Of a stretch of DNA of 64,000 nucleotides, positions 47,740-58,871 are shown piece by piece. The position numbers and the translations under genes are program-made. Under the pieces are notes generated by a model that worked only from the letters and a program-made list of their open reading frames with translations, had not been told where the DNA came from and did no database searches. The DNA lies in assembly GCF_014839805.1 (NCBI RefSeq), contig NC_051124.1, forward strand, positions 6,634,001 to 6,698,000. The letters run 5' to 3'. The DNA comes from Manduca sexta. Taxonomy: Eukaryota; Arthropoda; Insecta; Lepidoptera; Sphingidae. Every line of letters starts with the position of its first letter. Position 1 is the stretch's first letter.

Positions 47740-50165
47740 AGTAATAAAATAGAGCCAATATTTTAAAAAAAGTAATTTAAGTCTCTTATGATTATGCTCG
47801 CATAAATAATTGTCATAATTCAAAAACAACATACTATTCTGAACGAAACACAACATTTATTTTTCTTGTTCTGGCTTACCTTGTCCCTTGTCGTGTCAGG
47901 ATCCGAATAGATTTCTCCTAATATAAACAAACGTAATGGTTAATTTACTTACGACGTATCATCATTAAACAATAATTGTTAGAAAATTTATGAGTGTTCG
48001 ATAAAAATCCATGAGTCGTAACGACCATACCTTTTAAAGAAAGCATGTTTAGATCTCACTTGTTTAGTACTTTGTAATCTTGAGCACAAAGAGACCTTCT
48101 AAATGGCCGAGGTAAACAGTAACGGTAAAACGAATATTAACTTGAAACGTCTTGATGTTTTATTACATAATTGATCCAGTGAATGCTTAATTTGTTAATG
48201 GAGCCAGTTCATCCTATCCTCCTTAATAATGGCGAAACGTCTAACGGTATCACAGTACATTTCGTTGATTGATGAATGTTTCATCGAGGACGGCAACAGA
48301 TTTGTGTCTGCTTTCATCAAAGTCCCACTGATGGGTACGTGGGTGTTCGGGTGTTCGCATGTCAAGTCACGTCTTCCATACGGCTCAGCGGATAACATAA
48401 TATTATCATTCGATGCCATGTGTTTGTTCAAAACTAAAATATGAAGTTTTTATAGACGCCAAAATATGTGACGTACGTGATAAATTAGTTGTGGAGTTGT
48501 TTAAACAAGCAGTTTGGTTTAAGATTTGAGATGAGTCTTAAAAACTACGTTCAAATCAATTGTTTGTTTTATACGAGATACAATTGCTACTGTATCGGCG
48601 ATAGTAAATGTGAGGCATCGCCGATCGCCCCTCCCAGTTCTGCTTTCTACACGCGCGATTTCACTGACGGCGTTTGAGACGACGTTGCCGCGACTTGCTT
48701 TTTGTGCCGACACACGCGAGTTTTCGCAAATACCTGCTATCTTACCACCTGTTCTCATGTTACGTACGCGGTGATGCGTTTGCGCAACGCAAGCCAATTG
48801 CAGACAACGATTTGTACAACCTTACGATCGAAAACTCTTGATTAATACTTCATGTTTAATAATTTAATTCGCATTCCAAAATTATGAACAAACTTTAGCA
48901 TGCATTTGATTATGCAATAGTCAGTAGTATCAATGTACTAGATAAGGTAATAAATTGTGCGGCGTGCACAATAGGATTCCTGGGGTGTTTGGAGCGAACG
49001 CGCCACCGCTATCAACCTCGGCGAGGCTTTCTTTGCGCCGTGGTGACTCATATCTGACTCACAATTCAGATCTGATTCACGCTAAACCACGTCTCAGTTG
49101 TCTTATGCCTTATTTTGAGATATTAAAGAACTTAAATCATATGATAAAAATGACTCAAATAAAAAGAAAACCATCAAGCTAAATGCGCTGTAAAAGGTAA
49201 AATTTCATTAATTTGTCATTGAGTGTTACGTGACTTATGCGCTAATAACTTTTGTGTTTAATTATATTTTACCTTATTTATTATAGTTATAATATTATAA
49301 TCAAAATAAACTTATAAAACATTAATAAATTAAAGCTCTACGTCGCTGAGTGTTTTATCTCTACATAAATAATATTGAACTCACACGTGCTTTTGGTGCC
49401 AGATTTATGAATAGCAAAAAAAAATTTGGTGAAAAAATGTTCCTTTAAACAGCCACACATGTTTTATGCACACAGCGGAACCTTTAAAGTATAACAAACA
49501 CTTTGAGTACACACAAAAATGAAGGACGGCCGGACCGGCACACGTGTCCGCAAACATTTTTGGATTGTATTTGTCCAAAAGTCAGGTCGTAATCTCACTG
49601 TTTGTTTATGTTCTGCTAATGCCTTTATCTTATTGTTGGAAATGAATAAATTTTAGTGAATTTTGGACTGCACAGGGCCTATTTGTTCAGAATTGTTGCG
49701 TGGGCGGTTGATGCGTCAATGACCCGCGAAACTTGCGGATCCGCATTCAGCAGGTAGCATAACTGTTCAGGAGTGATTTAACAATTGAACTGTCTCATTG
49801 TTTGATCAATAATATGTGGTTCACATACGTAATCATCACTTTTAAAAAAAAATACTTTAAAATTTTCTATGACTCTAATGTTACCTGTTTTGTAACACAG
49901 ACGCCTCCACTTCAAGCAGTCGATCACACGGACTCATAACTGATTATTTTTTTAAAGATTGTTTGCTGTTAAGTGGGTTACAATTCGAGCAGAATAGTAT
50001 TCCTCGGAAGGCTTGTCATTTACAACTAGTTCTGTGACCTCGCTCACGCATTCCCGCGCCTGCACCTAACTGTACTTTCCCGTTGACTTAATGCCGACTT
50101 TGGACAGAACTTGATCTTAGGCAAGTGTACATTATAGCGCTGTGATGGCGATCGGCTGTTGCAAT
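47740..50165. other. Non-coding stretch with a CpG-rich patch
   Basis: The 48590-48720 segment is CpG-richer, with overlapping ORFs on both strands and no splice-bounded exon. ORFs at 48195-48444 overlap on opposite strands and show no motif. Possible regulatory sequence only. Confidence 0.4.
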
Positions 50166-50169
50166 TTAA

Positions 50170-50698
50170 TTATATTTTGTATATGCGAAGCGAGGCGGGC
50201 GTTGCGTAGATCTCAACGGACAAGCCGAAGCCGTAGCCTCTGGGCCCGCGTGCCGCGCATTCCATCCGAGTTCCGCCGAGGACGGCCGAAGCGGCCCGAG
50301 CGTGCTCCGGCCGTGCTGTTGACTGCGGCCGACTTCACACCGGAGTATGCGCGAGCGCGGCGAGAACGTCTCGTTTGTCTGCACACGCTATCTGTCAACA
50401 AACTTCTCCTCCGTCGAAAATAGCTGGTGACTTTACAGTGATCCTTTTCGATATTGACTGGTTTATTGTGTGGTGTGAGATCTCTGCCCGAACTGTCAAA
50501 CCTTGAGTTGTTAGTTCGACGTTGACTGTGAAAGAACCGTGTTATTTTTTCTTTTGGATCGCGTGCAACGCCTGCGGTGAGGTGGAAGCCGTGGACGTGT
50601 GTGAGTGACTGTTCCGTCTACCTACATGGAAAGTAGCCCTTGATGATCCTAGTGCTCCACCGACATCCACCGGTTTCTGTGATGACTTGTCAATCACG
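50170..50698 (+). promoter_or_regulatory. CpG island and probable 5'UTR exon
   Basis: 50170-50420 is strongly CpG-rich against an AT-rich background. It is followed by mixed-composition, leader-like sequence ending at a donor-like CACG/GTAAAT (GT at 50699). A short open frame from ATG 50643 runs 18 codons to that donor. The simplest reading is a promoter with a first exon, possibly joined to the acceptor at 58473; in that join the ATG-50643 frame stops inside the 58.5-kb exon and would be an upstream ORF. The 93-aa ORF across the island (50142-50423) is probably only a product of its base composition. Transcript data would decide. Confidence 0.42.
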
Positions 50699-50709
50699 GT
50701 AAATAGATC

Positions 50710-53700
50710 TCTAAGTGTGTTATTTTGTGTTATACGAGCGGGTGATGACTCTGTAGCCTCAATATTCTAAGTACCGAATGTTCCGTTAACTTAAAATACT
50801 TTTTAATTCATTAACTATGTTTTTATTATTTGTATCAAGATGAATCATAAGATCTCATAGAGCGTATGAAAATTTCAACTAACAAACATGCGATTACAGA
50901 AGCTCAGTTATCATAAAAAATTGATTAATTTATAAGGTTACAAATATAGTCAATACTATTCTCTTACTTAAGATCGAAAGAACAAAAGAGATCTCAATAT
51001 GAACACATATAGCAAATTGTAGTTTATTTAAAATATTTAACACAAAAACCGTTTTTTAATGTCATAATTACCATAATCTTCAGCTTTCCATATAAGAGCA
51101 CCTACTACAAAAGTAGGTGGAGAATATATTATGCCAGATCGATAAGTCATCGCAAATACAATTTAAACGGGCATAACAGACAGGTTTGGCTCGATGCAAG
51201 AAAAAATCTCCAACGGAAATATTTGCCATCACGCTGTTTCGGATCCATGTTTAAACCTGTACTCTCGAATAAAACGTAAACGAATATTTAGGGAGCAACT
51301 TGTACACGAGCGACTGCAAAGTTCTAAACCAATGCCAACCTGTTTTTGTTCCCCGTGTTCATGTTAATTTCGAAGCCAGTCAGTAACATTATCACGTGCC
51401 GTAGTTGTAATGATGCATTAGATAGTTGTGTTTCTAATTGCTTCTTCCTGGGGTTCTCGCCTGATGAGAGACATAGTCCTGAACGTCATTAATGTTAATA
51501 GTTACTTGTTTGTAACCAGTCGTTGATTTCTATCCCTAGCGTAAACATCCGTGACGGCCTGCAGGGCTTGTTTGGCCACTAGAGGCGCTTTCTATTCCCG
51601 GATAGCACTGGACACGGTGGCGAAATACCCGATTGTAGCTTTATTACTTAGCACTTGTGCTCTTTACTTTCCGTTTCTTTTTCTCTATACATGTGTCATG
51701 TCTGTTCAAGTTCGACACAAACTGTTTTGTCACGTTACTACACCTTCGTCATTCTAAACATCTTTGCTAATATTACACACTCATTATATAACACTTTTTT
51801 TCTGTTATCATTGTCTAAATACGTTTCTATCTTTACATTTTGAAACAACGCTATTCTTTTTCGCTTTAAACATGTTGCGATATTGCGTTAATTGGTATAA
51901 ACCTACTTGACATTATATTACTCAATATCGTTCATTTAGTTCTATATATTGTGTACATCACATATTTCTTGAAGAATAATAAACATGAAATAAATACTTA
52001 TACCGACTTTTAAAATGGCTCTGTAGAGATAAAAGTTAGGTCTGCACAGTGATTTTTCATTTGATTTTAAGGTTAAACGTATATGAGTGGAATGAAATTT
52101 AAATTTAGGTCGTGTCTAGTAATATGTGGTCTAGTAAATAGGGTTAGTGTGATAGGGCTTCGCAAGTGCACGTGTGTGGGCGCGAACGCCTTGATGCACT
52201 GTCGTTCCTATTCACGCACCTACATTATCATTCATTGTCAGAATAAATGGGATTACCGTCTGTAAATTCTATTAAAATCACGACAAGTATCACAGTGATT
52301 GAAAGTGAAACCACTTAATTATCTTATACATAATATATTTGTAATGAAAGAGACAAATTACATCAATGTGGTGATTTAAATACAATCAACCAATTAATTT
52401 CACATCGTGTAATGGAACGTAATAATATTGCTAACTACTCAGCCGTCTAAACTTTCTCCATCAATTTTAATATTAACAATGCGATAAGGGCAACGTAATT
52501 ACTTTTTTCATTTTGTTCGTCTAAAGAGGTCTAAAGCCTGTAAGTTTGTTAACTTTTCACAAAGTACAGTTCAGAAATGAATTAGATCATCACTCTTTTT
52601 GTGACGATTGATCTTAGTCAAGTTTGAATGACTTTAATAAGTTTTTGCATGTTGTTTGTCATTGACCTACAATGATTTCTCTAATTAACACAGAGGCTGT
52701 TGAATTTACTCGTAGGTACTAATTTGCAACAGAAGCTAACTTTAATTAAATGCCCAATTAATTAATTTCTGTATTCTGTTACGTTATCTTTGTACTTGAT
52801 GTCTGTATATTCGGAGTTAATAAAAAAATGTGTAAAAACTATTTTGTTTATTGCTTCAAAGTAAAACTAGTTTTTTTAGAAATTAGTTTTTTGCTTTACT
52901 CTAGGAGAAAAGTATGAAAAAATAATTTCATATCACGTAGGCGTCTTCTAACAAACGACTCAGGGATTTAAAGGCGATTTATGATTTAGCATGTTTCCTA
53001 CAATATAATTGGCTACATCAATGTTCATTTGTTAAATTAGTTGTATAAAACTCTGCCACAATTATATTACTCTGCTTTATTCACGTCATTAAGCTAATAG
53101 GCACTTAATGGTCAGGTAGCGTATCTTGTCAAACTGAGGTTTTTGCGTTCCTCGTGTTGGAATTCTTAGAAATATTCTAATCATTGCTTTAGTCGTCAAT
53201 CAAAGGGGATTTCGTGTTTTTGTAACTACGGTATTATCTGTAGGTATTAGATTGACGTACTTTTTGCCATTTTAGCATAATTATAAAAGAACGTTAAATT
53301 AATTCCTTATTAAAATGAATATTTTGCAAAACAATATACATATAGAGATAATCATCATAATTGTTTAAAAACTGTCCCGATTTCCGACACGGGTGTAAGT
53401 GGGCGAAGTTAATGATGCAAGATAAGATATAATTGGTCTTAGTAATTATCAAATTTCACGCATCTCTTGCTATTTATCTGAGAACAAATAATGTCATCGT
53501 TTTATCATCAAGTTGCTACAAAAGATCGCTTTTTAGGTGCATTGAAATTATATGTTAAATGTTATGGGAGTTTTTTATAATTTAATTTGAACAACAAACA
53601 TTTTAATTTCCGATGCATCAGGTTTTTGGCTGGATCGGAAGTATAAAATATATACAAAGCGGAAATAGAGTTTATAATAAAATAGTAAGAATTTTTATTG

Positions 53701-54370
53701 TTCTCGAATAGCAATTAAAATAATTGATGCATTTATCCTATATAAAAAGCTTGTTATTAAATCTGCTATAAAGATCGCAAACATTACCGTCTTATTATTA
53801 AATTTTTGCATTTTTGAGCATAGATACAACGTAACTTTACTGAGTTTATGGGTATACGTACAATAGGCATTCTTTTTAAATAATTATTTGACAATCCTAC
53901 AACTCATAAAAGTCTAAAAGAGTTTCAAATAAAAACCGGAAAATACACGCGAACGACGTCGCTACCAACAACTAGTTAATTACGTACGAAACAGGAAGGC
54001 GACTATAGTTAATTTTACGCCAAACAAGAATGTCCATAAAGCCTTGTATGGTAGGAACTATCTAATCTAACAAGTATAAAATATTTGCGCGACCTACAAG
54101 ATGCCGTCCTACCGTTATAAATAGGTATGCTCGGCTCTGACCTGGAGAAAGCACTGTGTTTTAGTCAATTGGAGATAAGTGAAGATGTTAAAATGCACGA
54201 TATACCTTGACCTGGTGATTGAGGTAAAACGGAGGTCACGGGTTCTGTGAAATTTATTTTGGTTACTTTACATTGATGTACGGAATATTTATTGGCCATT
54301 ATAATGCATTAGTGGTATAGCAATGTCTGTTCTCATCTCAGCCTTGATTTATTTCATGTATTTACTTGAT
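50710..54370 (+). other. Intron-like non-coding stretch
   Basis: AT-rich. A perfect short hairpin, CACCTAC...GTAGGTG, lies at about 51098-51118. A TATA-like 'ttataaatag' occurs near 54115, but no adjacent exon is supported. The frame at 51551-51757 has no acceptor or recognised motif. Confidence 0.4.
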
Positions 54371-54371
54371 A

Positions 54372-54590
54372 TTGCTTACAAACGCCTCCGTTAAAGACCT
54401 TTCTCAGAATTCCCAATGAATACTTCTCTGGGATAATAAGTTGCCACGTGTAATCCGGGCGTGGTATATTTTTGTATCAAATTTCATACAAATCCGTTCC
54501 GATCAGCCGTAAGCAGATTCAGAATTGCCTTCTAAGAAACATCCGAAAGTCTTCACAAACTTTTGCATTTATAATATTAATAAGTTTTTA
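54372..54590 (-). mobile_element. Decayed Helitron-like fragment
   Basis: 'ctctgggataataagttgcca', 'caaatttcatacaaatccgtt' and a terminal 'gcatttataatattaataag' follow the order of the other copies. The CTAG end is lost. Confidence 0.45.
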
Positions 54591-55959
54591 CCTGACATAG
54601 ATTTTTATCAGATCCACAACATGCAAACACTTGTAATCTTTTACACACCAATAAACCATTACATCAGTGTAAAGAATGCGTTTATTGTATAGAACTTACT
54701 CGTAACAAAGTATTTTATAATGATTGATCATCGAGCCCTTAATGTCTACTTCCCATACTACCTGTTGGCGAGTGGAGTGGCGACCGGGTTACGGCGCTCC
54801 CACCGGAGGGCCAACATTTAAATAACTACCATACTATGCACTAGTATTGAATAACGGACCGGCCCTTATAACGTCTTCAATTGCTCAATGAATGTAATTG
54901 CACATTCTTTTATTCAAGGAACATTCTAGATGCTCTTTGATGTTTCTGCATTTTTTTTATTTTTAATAGAAGTGTGCGGTCTGCGCTCAATTTGAAATTC
55001 ATTTTAATTATTTTATTTTGCTGCGTTTGCAGAATTCCAATGATATTTTGGTTGTTATTTCTCATAATACGGCTTCAAATATTATATTAGTCAAGTTTAA
55101 TTAAAAACAAACTACATATTACGTTTAATGTCCCTAATTAAATTATTCCTGTTAAACGTCAATCTTACAGTAAACTAAACTAACAATTAGAGGTATAATA
55201 TAGGAATATTATAACAAAATTATTAAAAGATTTTTCCCACCAATAATTCCATTTGGAAATACTCCACTTCTCAAACTGCCAGCTGATAGGATGAAGACAT
55301 TTCGAAATATGATGTGGTTAGTATACTACCATGATGTTTATTATTTTTGAATTATGTTTATGTAACTAAAGAGTAGTAATATAAACACGGTTCGGCAATC
55401 AGAAAATATGGCTGCTGCGGTTAATGTTAGTATCAAAAGGAATAGAACACTATCATTAAATAACCATAGAACGCAATGCACCATAGAAGCTTGCGTCGAA
55501 GATAACTATAAAATAAATTGGTTTTAATACTAAGACTTCTTAGATAAATATGGACCGCTTTACGCGTTGCATGTAGGCGTTAATACTTATTGTGAGTTGT
55601 GTATTAAGTTTGTCTAGAATATTTTAATATAAAGTAAGTTCAAATAAAATTGGTGGCTTTCACTCACGTCTTGTCATTAGAGGAACGATTCCGTGCCTGA
55701 TGTTTTGTCGTGTTTTGGTGGCACAATTTTATTCGATGAGAACCATGCTATAATAAGAACAGTTAAATCTGCTTGTATAATAATAAAATCTTATAAATGA
55801 CTTCCTTCCAATAGTGTTTTGAATGTGTGCCACAAAGGTTGTTTAGAGGAAATTTTAGCATGAGAATAGCTAGAATGTGATTCACGGTTGGTATGCGATT
55901 TTGATCAGAAATGATTTAGTTAATTGTAGATCGGTGGGTCAGTATCGATAATAGAGTTC

Positions 55960-57215
55960 CGTGCTGGGTCAGCGAGACGTTGCGGGCGGCGTGGGGGCTC
56001 CGAGCGTGACGTCTGCCACCCGATAGCCCATCTCACGACCGACCCACTTACACACCAAGGTTACCGGCTGACCTCCTAAACTCTGTAATATTTCCGTAAC
56101 CTACACCTGTAAAATTATCGTGCAATTGTATCGATTACATAAAAACGATGTCTTTATTCGTATGTCGCCCGTTGACTGGATATTCCGACATGGCCGATGT
56201 ACAAAATTCGTACATCAAACACTGACAACTTTTGACATGCGATGCTACAAAAAATGCGAAACGAATAAAGATTTATTATACCCAATGGTTCATCGATCAT
56301 GTAAACAGATTTGTATTGGTCTGCTTTGAGGTACCTACTTTTTTGTCATATGCTACATTGTATGGATTTGTAATAATGATATTGTGAACAATGGTAAAGC
56401 CCGACGGTAAAAAACTAATTTGTTAGACAGTGTAACATTTGATAGATACGCGTGTTAAACATTGTTGTGCGATGTCGCCGCGTCGCGTCGCGTCGGTAAT
56501 GGTTAATGAGCGGTGTAGTGGTGTAGCGAGCAGCGAGTAGCGCGGCATCAGCACGACAGATTTGTAGATAGGGCGCCAATCAGAGCGTGTGCGTACTCGT
56601 ATCAGGCTTTCAGATACACAACACAACACACTTTCTAATCTTCGTCTTTGTCACTGCATTTGCTATTGGCTAACTTACCGTTTATACTACACTTTCGCCA
56701 ATTGTTTCCACGCTACAATGGAATTTCACGGTTTTATTGTCTGAAAAATAACGATATATTATGCGTGGTTGCATCACAGTGACATTAAGTTCGTAGGCGA
56801 CAGATATTGGCGTGATCTTGCCTCGCGGCACGGTCAGGACGGGAGCACAGCGATTGATTTGCTGTCTTGAAAGTTTACATTCAATCTAAACTGCGGTTAG
56901 TCAGACCGCTGGCCAGATTGGGTTGCCGGTTCGCTCGCATCTTGTTCTCCGCGATGAATCTGATACGAAGTATCATCGAGCCGTGAAATAGGAGAGGCTG
57001 GCGAGATGTTAAGCATATAATTTTTTGATAGTGACATGTATAATTATTTGTATTTTCGAATTACTTGTGGACATAGGGATGTGCGCGAGTGTAGTGGAAG
57101 CGGGGGGCGGTGTAGTGCAGGACCGGTCCGCGTACCGGTTTGCGTTGACGTCGCCGGCTTAGGACTAACCGTTTTATTAGCTGAGCCATGCTCCACAAAC
57201 GATGCGAGCGACCGG
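55960..57215. promoter_or_regulatory. Cluster of three CpG-rich patches
   Basis: GC-rich islands at about 55965-56060, 56465-56560 (with a short CGCGT tandem run near 56476-56492) and 57080-57210 lie 1.3-2.6 kb upstream of the exon at 58.5 kb. Overlapping ORFs occur on both strands, with no splice-bounded coding exon. Promoter or enhancer function is inferred from composition and position only. Confidence 0.35.
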
Positions 57216-58473
57216 AGTTAGCCCGTACGTAACATACCCACAAGCTTCATGTCAATTGACACCCTTCGCTCGATACAATTATATTGAGACACGAATCTAT
57301 AGCGGAATGTATGAATATTTAACATTAAACCATAATGACCTCGCTTAATTCGATTAATTATAAACTATAAGTAATATGGGTCGCCCGTCCCATACTGTTT
57401 TATGTTTAAGCGCTGCCTATTCGTTTCCCACAACATATTCACAACGACTAAAAAGAAGTAAACAATGGTTTCGACACAGGTGTAAAAGTGAAAATGTGAC
57501 TGACTACATTTAGTTTACGACTGAGTTAACTCAAGTCGCGTAAGTATTTTCGCAATTGTTTGTAAGTACAATGTTTATTGCCGTTTAAAACCTAAGGAAA
57601 CAAGATTTTTAACCACAATCCATAATAAATTCATTGGTTTTTGGTATTTGTTTCGACTTCCGATATCTCGCATATTCTGTTATTTATTTGTGGATATTTG
57701 TGGACGTCTTGAATAATATTCATCAAAATCTGAGTGTTGAATGAAAACGAACGAAAACAATTTGTTCTTCCATTTATAAATTATACACATAAATCGAATC
57801 CACTGTTATTTTAAGTAAACATTTTCTTTGCACAAACAATGTTTAGCCAAATCTTTCTTGCCAGAGATCTTGTAAGCACGTGACAGGATTTTTCTGGAGT
57901 GTTTCTATTTTAGTTTTCAGTTATTGGCCTTGCAAGATTTTATTTCGTCGGCTGGATGGCAAGCTGCCATGACAATGTTATGAACACACTAACACTACAC
58001 TGGCATGAGGCATCATTTAATAACTCACAATGCTGAATATGATACCAACAAAAAATGGATTCACTCAATTATTATCTCGGTAACTAGGTTAAAGAACCTG
58101 ATAATAATCCACATAATGTGTGAAAACCAGCGTGGTTTGCTTTCGACACCCATTGTTTATATTCGCGTGCGTATATTTTTTATATGTAACCTTTACATCA
58201 GTAGTACCATGCAAATGCAACTCAATTTGCCATTTCCGTTCGTCATGGTACGCACACTGTGTGAATGAATTTCAAACAATGCCATTTCGAGAGCCACTAT
58301 CGGTATGGTGACAATACCGCGATCGGTCAACGATCTAAATTATCAACACCCGAGCGCGTACGCGAGGCACGATTGTGACTGTCACTGTGATCGCATGTTT
58401 GTTAACGAGTAACGAGAGGCCACAGAGGACCGCCCGCGCTTTCGTCCATATAGAAAATAATATTTGATTGTAG

Positions 58474-58574
58474 GCGTTCAACGGTACGGGATATACCGAG
58501 CTACGGCACAATATGGATGTGTGTGAGAGTGGCGTGATCGCCGCTCGTGACTACCGTAGTGGGTGGCGAGTGTG
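58474..58574 (+). other. 5' leader of the 58.5-kb gene with upstream ORFs
   Basis: A candidate acceptor (tttgattgtag/G, AG at 58472-58473) opens the exon. Two overlapping upstream ATGs occur. One ORF at 58513-58575 (20 codons) ends in a TGA whose last base is the A of the main ATG (TGATG). The other, at 58517-58537, has 6 codons. Alternatively transcription starts within 58300-58500 and no splice is used. Confidence 0.5.
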
Positions 58575-58871
58575 ATGTTCGAGTCGTTGGTGTCGCGGCT
58601 GACGTCGCCGCCGGTGTCGCGGCGGCGGCACACGGTGCACGCGGCGCGCGAGGTATGCAGCGAGCCCGAGGAGGACGCGGTGCCCGTGCAGCGACGGTCG
58701 CGCGCCGCCAAGCACCTGCTCGACAAGCGGCGCAAGGCCCGTCTCTCCTGCGCCGACCTCACCGCCGCTACCAACGCGGAGCCCGAACGCTCTTCCCGCA
58801 TCGATGCGCTCAAAGCTTTCTTACCTCTGCGACAGTCCAAGTCCCTCGGTCGCCTTGATGGCCTCAAAGAG
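58575..58871 (+). CDS. First coding exon of an unrecognised basic protein
   Basis: It opens at ATG 58575 (MFESLVSRLTSPPVSRRRHT) and runs 99 codons to a consensus donor (AAAGAG/GTGAGT, GT at 58872), ending in phase 0. Third codon positions are overwhelmingly G or C, unlike the AT-rich surroundings; this and the splice site are the main coding evidence. The protein starts with a short amphipathic stretch, then has Arg/Lys clusters (SRRRH, QRRSRAAKHLLDKRRKARL), an acidic EPEEDA, and ends FLPLRQSKSLGRLDGLKE. No signal peptide, membrane segment or known domain is visible. The upstream in-frame TAG at 58557 supports this ATG. It may be the next gene after the RhoGEF or a distinct promoter form; its remaining exons were not found. 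Longer overlapping ORFs in other frames and on the minus strand are shadows of its GC-rich codons. Confidence 0.75.
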
